64,000 bases of DNA, taken from the NCBI GenBank assembly GCA_017871115.1, contig JAFCIZ010000004.1, forward strand, positions 782,501-846,500, read 5' to 3'. Below, in pieces: positions 1 to 10,757 of this stretch. The notes beneath the pieces were generated by a model that was not told where the DNA came from, made no database searches, and saw only the letters and a program-made list of their open reading frames with translations. The translations under genes were made by a program, and so were the position numbers. The stretch's first letter is position 1, and every line of letters begins with the position of its first letter. The DNA comes from Cunninghamella blakesleeana (lineage: Eukaryota > Mucoromycota > Mucoromycetes > Mucorales > Cunninghamellaceae).

Positions 1-961
1 CTTGAAAAAAAGAAAAGAAAATCATAACTGAGTTTAAACTTATCATAGAGCTTCTAATCATGCTAAGTATCTTTTTTTTGAATTTAAAAATCTCGACTTT
101 CAAAAAAAAAGTTAAAGTTTGTTATTTATCTATCGATAAATATTTTGTTTATTAAATATTATGATGAAAAATGGTTTATCCGGGATAGTAGTAAAAAATA
201 GTAAGTGAAGAGAGAACGTAAAAAAAAAAAGAAAAATGATTAAATTGAAAACTTTAAAATATTACTTGGCTTTGTTTAGCACAATAATGATTATTGTTTT
301 TTAATAGAAGCAATATATATAGGAAGTAGTAATAATATTTAAAGGCAAAGGGGAAAAAACAGTGTATGAATATATAAAAACGGAGTAAAAGGGGAGAATA
401 TAAAAAGAAAAAATAATCTATTGTTTAATCCATCAATATGACCTTTTTAAGGTAATTTTATATTTGTATATATATGTATATTTTTTTTAAAAACCTACCC
501 CTCTCGTCTTTAATATAATTTGAAATTTATATATATATATATATATATATAACTCATAATGAAAATATGTTAACCAACAGTAATAGAAATAAATCATTAC
601 TGTACGTAAAAAAAATAGATTGACATTAGGGGGTAATGAAAGTTTATATAAATATGTACATTTTAACTAAACGATATAGTCATTTAGAAATGGTCATATG
701 AAATTTCTTCTTCTTTTTTAGTTATGCGCAAATCAGTAATATAATGGCTTATTATAATATTATTCATATAGATATACATACTACTATCTTTCTCTGGCTC
801 TCTCTCTCCTAATACTCCATACTTTGATTTTCATTCTTAATTCCTACTCCCTTTAAAAAAATAAATAAATAAAAATATTTAACTACTCAATTATTTAATT
901 CCTTTTTCTTCTTATTTTTATTATTTAATCATTTCTTCGTCTTTTATTTTTTCAAAAAAAA
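1..961. other. intergenic, upstream of MFS transporter
   Basis: No gene is seen on either strand. The stretch is AT-rich with A and T tracts, a TA repeat near 531-550, and a pyrimidine-rich TCTC tract near 788-810 that leads into the MFS start. The last 100 bases are T-rich, as is usual just upstream of start codons in this window. Confidence 0.6.
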
Positions 962-3434
962 ATGCCGGCGTCAAATAAAGTATCAACAGTAATATTCGAT
1001 AAAACAAGTGTAGAATATGATATTCAAACGGAAAAGCAATATCAACCAAAAGTGTCAAGTTTTCGGTTCCTTTTAGTATTTATTGGGTACTTTATATATA
1101 TATATATACATTAAAAGAAAAAAATCATCAAAAATCTCGAATATACTTGTTCTAATATCTCTTTTTTTTTAATAATAATATCAAGCTTAATTCTTGGCTT
1201 TTTTATGGCAGCATTAGACCAAACCATTGTTATTACAGCACTTGGACAAATATCTGCTGAATTTAATGCTACAAATGATATAGGATGGGTAGGATCATCT
1301 TATTTATTAACAATGAGTGGATTTCAACCTATGTATGGTGTATTTGCTGATATTATGTAAGTTAAATAAATATATAAAAAAAGATTGATTCTAATGTATG
1401 TATACTTATTATTTTTTATTTTTTTTTAAAAAAAATAGTGGTCATAAAGCTGTCTACCTTATTGCTATCACTATCTTTTTAATTGGAAGTGTATTGTGCG
1501 GTTTATCTTCATCTATGTTTATGTTGATTATGTCAAGAGGTAATTTTTTTTTTTAAAAAAAAAAACGCATAAAATAATCATATTACAATACATGCATATG
1601 TATATGTATATTTATCGCTTTATTTATTTTTATTAAAAAATAGCTGTTCAAGGTATCGGAGGTGCTGGTTTAATTACAGTTGTACTAATCATTGTTACAG
1701 ATGTAGTTACTCCACGTGAACGAGGTAATATTTATTTGCATTTAAATTTTAATTATTTTAAAAGTTTACCTTCTAATTATTTTTTTTTATAATAGCTAAA
1801 TATCAAGGTTATTTAGGTGTAGCACTAGGTACAGCTACAATTGCTGGTCCAATTATTGGTGGGTTATTTGCTGATGCTAATTTATGGAGGTAAATGAAAA
1901 AAGAATAACCGAACGTTAAAAATTATATATAGAAAAAAAATTTTTTTGACAGCTTTCCTTTTATATCAATTTATTTATTTATTCTTCAATTTTATTTTTT
2001 ACTTTGATAGGTGGTCTTTTTATATGAATGTTTTTATTGGGTAATGTCAAAGTTTTTAAGAGGAAAAAAAAATAATTTAATAACCCACACTTTTTCTCTT
2101 TTCTTTTTCTAATCTTTTTATTTTATAAAAAAAATCACTATATAATATTTTCTATTTTATATAAATCATAAATATGTAGTATCGTAGCTATTGCTATTAT
2201 TGTCATCTTTTTCCGTCGTGATATGTATTTGAAAGCTAATCGGAATAATAGTTTACCATTATTAAGCCAACTCCGTCAAGTCGATTATGCAAGTTTAATC
2301 TTACTTATGCCTGGCGCCATTTGTCTATTAGTTGCTTTACAAACTGGTGGTGAAATGCAAGACTGGACTTCACCCTTAGTATTAACGTTATTTGGTGTTG
2401 GAACCTTTATTATCATCTTATTTATTATTTGTGAAATTTGGGTAGTAAAACATAATCCCGTTTTACCAAGACGTATGATGACTTGTCGAACCACCCTCTC
2501 TCTCTTTGTCGCTCAATTTGGTGGTGGTGCTACGGATTATGCTATTTTATATTTTGTTCCTCTTCATTTTCAAATTGTGAAAGGTGACTCAGCTGTTCAA
2601 TCTGCTTTAGAATTATTATCCTTCTTTCTTTCTGCCGTCACGGCTGGTTTGATCTCTGGTATCTTGATTTCAAAAACTGGCCATTATCGTATTTATCTTT
2701 GGGTTGGAGCTATTATGGCCACAGTGGGTGCTAGCTTATTAACCACTTGTACGGTGAATATGGATGTCATTCACCAATATGCCTATTTGGCTATCTTGGG
2801 TCTTGGTGTTGGTTTATGTAAACAGTCTTTTATTATTGCTGGACAAGCTGCTGTTCCCGAAAAAGAGTAAAGAAAAAAAAAATATAAATAAAATAAAATA
2901 CAATAAGTATATATAAGGAAAAAATAAAAAAGGAATAGAAAAAGTGATTGACATTGATTTATTTCCCTTTTCTTCTTTTGACTTAGTCTTTCTTTGGTAA
3001 CTTCCCATGGTCAATTTTTCCGAATTCTTGGCGGAGCCGTTGGTATTAGTATATCTGCAACGATCTTCCGTTTCAATATGGCTAATGGACTTAAAGAAGT
3101 TATGGATAGACTTCATATGAAATTAACAACCAAGAATATCAATTTAATCAAGATTTTGCCACCTGCTATTAAAATTCAAATTCAAGAAGTGGCTGTTAAA
3201 GCTCTTGATAAGATTTATCTTTTTGGTAATTTTTTTTCTTTTAAATGAATTAATATATGTATTTAATATATTAATTAAATTATATTAATTTTTTTTATTT
3301 CTTTTTTATATTTTATAGCTGCTATTGCGTCTGGTGTTGCACTCCTTGCTGTATTATTTGTTAAACATTATGATTTATGGAAACCTGAAGATGAAGAAAG
3401 AGAAGAAGATAAAAGAAATCAAACTTCAAATTAG
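962..3434 (+). CDS. MFS drug:H+ antiporter (DHA2-like, multidrug exporter)
   Basis: A polytopic plasma or vacuolar membrane transporter of the major facilitator superfamily. Nine exons (962-1086, 1186-1356, 1439-1539, 1644-1724, 1796-1889, 2011-2040, 2180-2866, 2987-3225, 3319-3434) sum to 547 aa in one frame. The first membrane segment carries LDQTIV (residues 52-57), typical of fungal 14-TM toxin and drug exporters. A QGIGGAG stretch in exon 4 is the antiporter motif C region. Exon 8 holds the late FRILGGAVGIS segment. The hydrophilic N-terminus (about 35 aa) and short charged C-tail fit the family. The start is the first ATG in frame with the TM segments. No biosynthetic cluster lies beside it, so the substrate cannot be guessed. 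Exon 6 is only 30 nt. The family call is firm; the exact subfamily is inferred. Confidence 0.9.
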
Positions 3435-3533
3435 ATTATATAATACTGATCTTTTTTGTTGTAATATCTAATTATTGCTCTTTTGTACGTAATAGTTTTT
3501 TTTTGATTTTTTTTTGATTTCTATCAATATTCT

Positions 3534-3566
<33 letters not shown>

Positions 3567-4389
3567 GTAATTTAATATTTATATTATATCCTTCTTTTAA
3601 AATATACAACTTTATACACATTCATATATATATAACATATATATATACATATATATAAATCGACTTCTAAGTGTCCTATAAATAATAAAAAAGTGTTACT
3701 ACTAAACTGATTTTGGAAGGTAACCTCGGTTACCTATTTTAGATTTTACCATCGTTCTTTTTTCACAATATTTTTTTTATTTAGTAAGTTTTGATTCCCA
3801 TATGTGAATTTGGAATACAAAGAAAGAAGAAAAATAAAAAAATATATGTATTCTTTTTTAAGCTTTTTATTTACCATTATTAACATTTTCATTATGTATA
3901 TATTTTTTATTATTCAACAAAATAAGATATTTTTTTTTTTTTTGAATCTTATATATAATCTAAAAAAAAGGTCAGGTGATTTGGGTTTCTTTGATTTTTT
4001 TTTTTTACTTCAAAAAATTCCGCAACATTCTTTTTTTATTTTTTCTCTTTCTTTTCCTTCCCCACAACTATATCTTTTATATATTTATATTCATTTTCTT
4101 CATTTCATTCCTGTCTTTCCTTCTATTTTATTTTTATTTATTTTTTTCTTCGTCTTTAAACTGCTTATCGTATTATCTTCTAAATAATATATAATCTCCT
4201 TTTATATATAAAAATAATTATTATTTTTTAACATCATATATATACACTTACCTGTATTATTAAATATATCATAAATACATATCTATTTTTTTTTATTTAT
4301 TTTTTTTATATAAAAAAAACATATTTTATAGTGTGGAATACTATTAATACACATCACACCTTTTTTTTTTTTTTATTAAAAAAAAATTA
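3435..4389. other. intergenic, MFS transporter to hexokinase-like gene
   Basis: It holds an ATA/ATT microsatellite (about 3538-3564), TA-rich tracts (3624-3658) and a perfect 7-bp inverted repeat with a 2-nt spacer at 3719-3734. T-rich pieces at 3804-4190 give hydrophobic low-complexity reading frames that I do not regard as genes. Confidence 0.6.
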
Positions 4390-4703
4390 ATGTATTCAAC
4401 GGTACCGAGCGCTGAGCATGATGTACAAATGGAATCGAGTGAACCTAATCACCACCAATACTTTGATCAGCTTATTTATGGAAATGAACAACAGCAAATA
4501 GTCATAAACGAATTACAACAAATGTTTCGTCTTGATAAATCAACTTTATTACAAGTAGTCGATTATTTCAGTACTGAATTAAAATCTGGATTAATGGATG
4601 ACCACTCAAATGATCTTCAAATGATCCCAACTTATGTTACTGGTAAAGTACCCATTTATTTTATTTAATGAGAAAACATCTTTTTTATATGTTCTATATA
4701 ATG

Positions 4704-4735
<32 letters not shown>

Positions 4736-6418
4736 TAAGTAATAATGATATAATATGAAAAATATGAAAAAAGTGTAAAGGTTATCATATATAATAAATA
4801 TTAAAATTTTTATCAAAAAATTAGCTTATTAATGTTTCACTCTTTTTTTTTTTTCCCAATAAAAAATAATCATTTATATTAATATAGGACACCCAACTGG
4901 AAATGAAAAAGGGACTTACCTTGCTTTAGAAATGACTGGATCAGATATCTATGCATGTCAAGTTAAATTAAAAGGAGATCATGGCAAACTAGCGATTAAT
5001 CAATATCAATATAAAATACCGCAAGATCTAACAAGTGGAGACGACTTCATAATACTGATAGATTATATTGTGGAATGTATATCAGATTTTTTATCAAGAG
5101 TTGGTACTAATCAAGATCAATCTAGGTACCCCATGGCTGTATCTTTTGGTTTTGCTATTAAACAAACTGGATTAAACAGTGGAAGAATCTTATCTTTAGG
5201 TTATGGTTTTAATTACCCTGATGGTGTTGGTATTGATATTGTTCAATTAATGAAAGAAAGAATTAGATTAAAAGGTTTACCGATTGATGTGGTTGCTCTT
5301 GCTAATGGTAACGATCATAATCTTGATATCTTTTTTTATTTTATTTATTTATTTATTTTTAAAAAAAAAATAAAAAAAATAAAATAAAAGAAAGAAAGAG
5401 ACAAATAAATTATAATAATATCATTATTAATAGTCAATTACTAATTACAAATATGTTATTGTAACTATTATTATAATAATTTTCAATAAAAATAGATACA
5501 GTTTGCACTCTACTAGCTCATGCATATCAACACCCAACAACACGAATAGGAATTGTACATAGTTTAGGAACAAATTGTGCTTATTACGATAGAACACAAA
5601 ATATAACGAAAATACGGATGCATAATACAGCAACTGCGGATTCAGAAATGATTGTCAATACTGAATGGGGGAATTTTGGATCATCGAAGAGAACATTACC
5701 ATGTACTTGGTTTGATAGAAAATTAGATAGAGAATCGTTCAATCCTCAATATCATGTTTTTGAAAAAATGACAACAGGAATCTTTCTTGGTGAAATTGTA
5801 CGTAATATCATTACTTATTTAATAGATCGCGATTTATTATTTTGTGGAAGATCATCAACAATGCTTAATACACCTCATGGGTTTGATACAAGCTATATGT
5901 ATGTTTGTGAAGTAGATCAATCAGCAGAATTAAATGACACTCGGATTATTTTGGAAGATATGCTGAATTTATCAAAAACGACTTTGGCTGATAGAGAAAT
6001 TGTTAAAAAAGTATGTGAATTAGTGGGGACAAGGGCTGCCATGTTATTAGGTGCTGCTATTGCCGCTGTGGTTCAGCATATGGTAATGAATGGTGTGGAT
6101 TTTACCCAGAATGACGAAGGATGTGCCATATGTAAGATTCATTTTTTATTTATTAATTAATTTATATTATCTTAATATACTTATCCATGATTTATGCTGG
6201 TTTATTGATCTATCTATCTATTTTATAAAATAGCTATAAGTGGAAGTATATATGAGGATTATCCATCATTTCATCCTCGTGTATGTACAACTTTAAAAGA
6301 ACTAATACCTGATTATATTTCTGCAAAACTATCTGTTGGTGTGGTTAAACATTCTCGTACGGTAGGCGCTGCCATTGTAGCCATGATAGCCCATGATACC
6401 AGTTTATTAAAAAAATAA
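4390..6418 (+). CDS. hexokinase-like protein with degenerate signature motifs
   Basis: Hexokinase family by overall layout, but possibly a regulator rather than an active kinase. Four exons (4390-4642, 4888-5307, 5496-6131, 6234-6418) give 497 aa, the usual length for a fungal hexokinase. Conserved: NDTV with the catalytic-type Asp225, an NTEWG stretch (279-283) matching the family's N-x-E-W/Y-G sugar site, the following DRES and FEKM-x-G-x-x-LGEIVR block, and a GS-x-Y-E-x-YP segment near the end. Eroded: the first phosphate loop, normally GGTN, reads TGSD (101-104); the WTKGF region is replaced by LGYGF, losing the Lys; and the GTG-x-N loop reads SLGTN (247-251). Non-catalytic hexokinase relatives acting in sugar signalling are known in ascomycetes. 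That role here is inference from the lost motifs. Confidence 0.85.
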
Positions 6419-8318
6419 TATTTTTGTTTTTTTTTTTTATTTTATTATTATTATTACTTATTTATTTATATTATATTATATTATTTACATTTAATTTTTT
6501 TTTACATCTAATATCCACAACCCTCTTCATCACAATTATTATTTATTATTATTTACTATTTATTATTATTATTATTATTATTACTATTATTATTATTATT
6601 ATTATTATAATTACGTGCTTGTATTTTATTTACAATTCTATATGATATAATTTTAGAGTTAAATTTAATCTTCTCTCTTTTCTTTCTCTTTCTCTCCTTT
6701 TTTCTTCTTTCCTTCCTCTCTTCTTCTTGACACATACACTCTCTTTCTTCTCACTCTCTCACATGTTCCTTATTTTTATTTTCTTTCTACATTATATCAC
6801 ACAATTCTATACTATCATTATTTATTTTATTTTCTATTATTTTTTACTACTTTTATTACTAGTATAACTTCAATTTTTTATTTTCTCGTAGATTTTTATT
6901 TACTATCTATTTTTATTTTTTCTTTTCTTTTTGTCGTGTACATACATATTAATTATTTTATTTTTTATAAAAAGTGACGAATAAACCAAAAAAATATAAA
7001 ACAATGATAATAAAATAATAATTGCTTTTTTATCATTTTAATACGATAGTTTAATGATTATTAGGCTTATTCTTCATTTTAATTACAGGCGTATACCAGC
7101 TGTAACCAAAAATATATAAAAATGGTTTTTATGAATAGAATTCATTAATAACCATAAATGGAAATTATCATACAACTTAAAACTTTCTTGTAGACTTTTT
7201 ATCAATTAACTAAAAGAAATGATCAAATATATAGAAAATAAAATAAATGAAAAAACTAAAAAAATGGGCGGCACTCTTAAACTTTTTTTTTGTGTCCTCA
7301 CTTTTCTATTATTTTTTATTTTTCAAATAGTTTCCCCTGAACTATTATAATAAATTTATTTGATCTATTAACTACTGTATTATTCCTGCTTGATCATTTA
7401 TGGTTTGTAAAGACTATCATGAATTTACGCTTTTAGCTGCCTTTCTATTCACTAGTGAAAATCTTTTGTCATTTTTTTTGGTAATTACAATCTATTACCC
7501 TTGACATTATTAGTCCTTAATTACCAGTTTTGGTTTTAATTTTTTATTCCTGGCGTAGTTTTTACGAATTTTCAATTTGGCTATTTTAATTTTTTGGTTT
7601 ATTTTTATGATTTCTAGCTGCTTTCTTTTTCCTGGTTATGATTATATTCTTATTCAATATGTTAATCTTTTTCTTATTATTTCAATTAGTACACTTATAT
7701 ATATATATATATATATTCGTGTATACACGTTTTTTCTTAAAAAATAAAAATAAATTAAGTAATACCTGGCTTCTATTTCTAACGAGTTCTTTTTCAAAAT
7801 ATAATGAAAAGAAAAATGAAAAAAAAGAGAGAGCAAAGTAAATAAAATACGAAAGAACTATATATAAAAAAAATACTTCAAAAAAGAAAAGAATAAATTG
7901 CTTCTAGTAATAAAATTGTAAAACAAAAAGTGGTATATAATACTATTCTTTTTTTTTCGTTCTTTTCTTTTGTTTTTTTTAACATGTAGTTTTGGTGTAT
8001 AGTAATATTCAAAAAAAAAAGTGAATTGAGTTAAGTTAACGATTCAATAAAAAAATATAGTATATTGTTATTCTATATTTATTTATTTTTTGTAATAAAT
8101 GATTTTATTTTGCTTTTTCTACTAGATTATATTCAAACATCACACTGAACAATACTTAGATCCCATTTTTCTCAAACATTATTTTTGTTCATATAGTTTC
8201 GATCAAAAAAATTCGGGCTTTGAAAAAATAGTATTTAAAATAAAATTTTAATTTTTTGCTTTTCATTTTCATTTCCTTTCTCTTTCGTGTTTTTTTTTTT
8301 ATTTCAATTTATTATATT
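6419..8318. other. intergenic, hexokinase-like gene to SAP18
   Basis: About 1.9 kb without a supported gene. It begins with TTA/ATT microsatellite tracts (6440-6615) and a pyrimidine-rich tract (6660-6760). The part around 7060-7640 is a little less AT-extreme, with a short 6-bp inverted repeat near 7087-7109, but shows no open frame of substance. A GGGCGGCACT box lies at 7265-7274. The end is T-rich leading to the SAP18 start. Confidence 0.55.
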
Positions 8319-9298
8319 ATGTCAAAACCTACTATTGATCGAGAAAAGGTAAATATATTGATTAATAGATTATCCTTATATATTATTTTTAATAATAATA
8401 ACAGTAATAATAATAATAATAATAACAGTAATAATAATAATAATAGTGTAATCTATTTCATAATACTGAGTTTTTTTAATTTTATTTTTTCTATGGTTTT
8501 AGGATTGTCCATTTCTATTAAAGGTTTACAATCAAGTAGGTCGACACCATAAGTAAGTTGTTGATTCTATTTATTTATTTATTTATTTATTTAAAATAAT
8601 GACAAGAATAATGATAATAATATTAATACTAATAATAACATATAAATTGGTTTACTCATATAGTTATTATGTTTTTTTATAATTGTTTTAAATAGTATTC
8701 TTGATTTCCAAATCGACAGTGTACCCATAGAAGATGAACTACAATTATATACTTGGTAATTACATATTGTTAATTACATAAATTTTTACGTACGTATATA
8801 CTATATATTGATCTAACACCGACAATATATATTTGTTTTCTGCCAATCTATCTATTCATATATATATATATATATAGGAAAGATGCTACTTTAGGAGAAC
8901 TTGCTTTACTTATTCAAGAAGTAATACCCGAAGCTCGGCATATAGATGCTCGTATATCGTTTCGATTAGTCTTTCTTGATACTGGGAACGCTAAATATAT
9001 ATTTAAACAGCTTGGAAAAGTGATAAATTCAGAAGAAACACCTGATCAAAATAAAACTTTAGAAGAGTGCAAATTTTATATTGGGGATTATTTAGATGTA
9101 GCTATATATGATGGTCCTCCTCCATCTTCTACTACAGGTATTGTTGGTGCTGGGGCTGCTGCTTCATCATCGTTAACATCATCAAACACTTCTTTTAAAT
9201 CATCTGGAAATAGATATTATTCATCAAGACGTGGGGGTGGATTTGGAAGATACTCAAATAATGATAGAGGAAGATCTTTTGGAAGACAAAAATATTAA
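8319..9298 (+). CDS. SAP18: SAP18 homologue (Sin3/ASAP complex subunit)
   Basis: The 18-kDa Sin3-associated protein, also a subunit of the ASAP/PSAP splicing-linked complex in the nucleus. Four exons (8319-8348, 8503-8552, 8696-8755, 8878-9298) give 186 aa. The N-terminal 130 residues hold the ubiquitin-like SAP18 fold: DREKDCPFLLKVY at the start, then HHNILDF, LYTWKDATLGEL, and a conserved end near GDYLDVAIYDGPP. After the fold comes a 55-residue tail, first Ser/Thr/Ala/Gly-rich, then an RGG/RG-rich end (about residues 165-183). The start codon opens an exon of only 10 codons. The first intron contains an AAT/AAC repeat. Family identity is clear from the central blocks. Confidence 0.93.
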
Positions 9299-9633
9299 AG
9301 AAAGAAAAAGAAAGGAAGGAAAGGGAAGAAAGGAAAAATAAGCATTATAATGATTGTCATCATAATATTTTATTGATATTGCATAATACTATATATATAA
9401 ATAAACGATATGAATTTTATTTGCATAAATAAATATTTATAACACAATTAGTAATGATGGGTTTAATCAAAGATTATTGGATATAAATGATAACATTCTT
9501 TTTGGTGAGATTATTAATTTTTTTAATGCTGATACACTTTTAGCTCTAATCCAAAAAATTTGATCACAGATTTCATACTCCGACAATGTACAAATATTTA
9601 GTATAAATTTTATTTGTTTTTATTTTATATCTT
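9299..9633. other. intergenic, SAP18 to glutaredoxin
   Basis: A 335-nt same-strand gap. It opens with a purine-rich 3' UTR-like tract (GAAAGG repeats at 9300-9340), followed by AATAAA-like signals near 9400-9430. Nothing else is recognised. Confidence 0.5.
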
Positions 9634-10180
9634 ATGGGTTCTTACTCTTCTAAACATTACGATATGGCCGAAATTGAACAACTTGTAGAACAACTTATTA
9701 AAGATAATAAAGTATGTAATATACTATTTTATTTTAACCTTTAAATAATATTAAAAAAAAAAAAGAAAAAATAATATTCGAAAGAATAGATATATTTATT
9801 TATTTATTTTATCGTGTTTTAGATTGCTGTTTTCTCCAAAACTTATTGTCCTTACTGTACTGCTACCAAGAATCTTTTCAAACAACTTGGTGTAAAGCCT
9901 GAAGTTATTGAGTTAGATACAAGAAGTAAGTGAATATTAATACATATATCATCGTGGAATAAGAATAAAAAAATAAGAATACGTGTAATAAACTAAAATA
10001 ATGATCAATTATTATTAATAACTAGACGATGGTTCTGCTATTCAAAACTATTTACAAACCAAGACTGGACAACGTACCGTTCCTAATATTTTCATTAATG
10101 GACAACATATTGGCGGTAATAGCGACTTACAAACTGCTCACTCTACTGGTCAACTTGAAAAACTTTTAACTGCTGCTTAA
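9634..10180 (+). CDS. dithiol glutaredoxin
   Basis: A glutathione-dependent thiol-disulfide oxidoreductase. Three exons (9634-9711, 9823-9925, 10026-10180) give 111 aa, the normal size of a single-domain class I glutaredoxin. The active site CPYC is at 35-38. The cis-proline motif TVPNIFINGQHIGG begins at residue 78, and GGNSD (90-94) is the glutathione-binding loop. The chosen ATG gives an N-terminus of MGSYSS, which fits the minimal Gly2/Ser6 pattern for N-myristoylation. An in-frame downstream Met at residue 11 would remove it and give a conventional cytosolic form. No transit peptide is apparent. Confidence 0.95.
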
Positions 10181-10757
10181 ATTTTATTTTTTATTTTTTA
10201 CTATTATTATTAATATTATTCTTGTTTTAATAAAACATCATTTTCTTTGATAAAGTTGGGGGTTAGGAGTCTAATAACATAATTAATTTTTATTATATGA
10301 TTGGCTATATAATGAAACAATGTTGATACTACTACGGCATTAATTATAAATAAAGAAAGTAGAATAAAAAAGATGATAAACAAGGAATAAAAAGTTGTAA
10401 TAATTAATGAATAAAAGAAACCTTTTATGTATTAAAAAAATAGCTAGAACCAATAATTTTTTTTATGCTGGTTTGGAATTATTAAAAATTAAAAAAAGGT
10501 TTTAAATTTTTTATCCTTCTTTTTTCTCTCTCTTTTTCTTTTTTTCCTCACTTTTTTCTTTTTTCTTTTTTTATACTCTATCCCTTACCTCCCTTTTCTC
10601 TTTTACATATAAATATATATTGCCATTCATTTTTTTTTTTATTTTAGTAACCCTTCATTGTTTTATAGTATTTGCATTTTTATTAATTCCTTCATAAAGT
10701 GTATATAGTTTCACTTTTTCTTCATTTTTTATATATTATTGGTCATATTTTATTTTA
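10181..10757. other. intergenic, glutaredoxin to LAM-like gene
   Basis: A 577-nt gap on the same strand. AATAAA polyadenylation-like signals lie just after the glutaredoxin stop. A long T/C-rich tract (10515-10600) precedes the next start. No RNA gene or open frame is seen. Confidence 0.5.

Noticed and set aside
3804..4194. Two overlapping hydrophobic frames of 127 and 72 aa
   Set aside because: They are made of T-homopolymer and TTA-type sequence with Phe/Ile/Leu/Tyr runs and no conserved block; typical of T-rich intergenic DNA here.
4240..4260. CACTTACCTG, resembling the U1 snRNA 5' end
   Set aside because: The downstream sequence is AT-repeat without any U1 stem-loops or Sm site.
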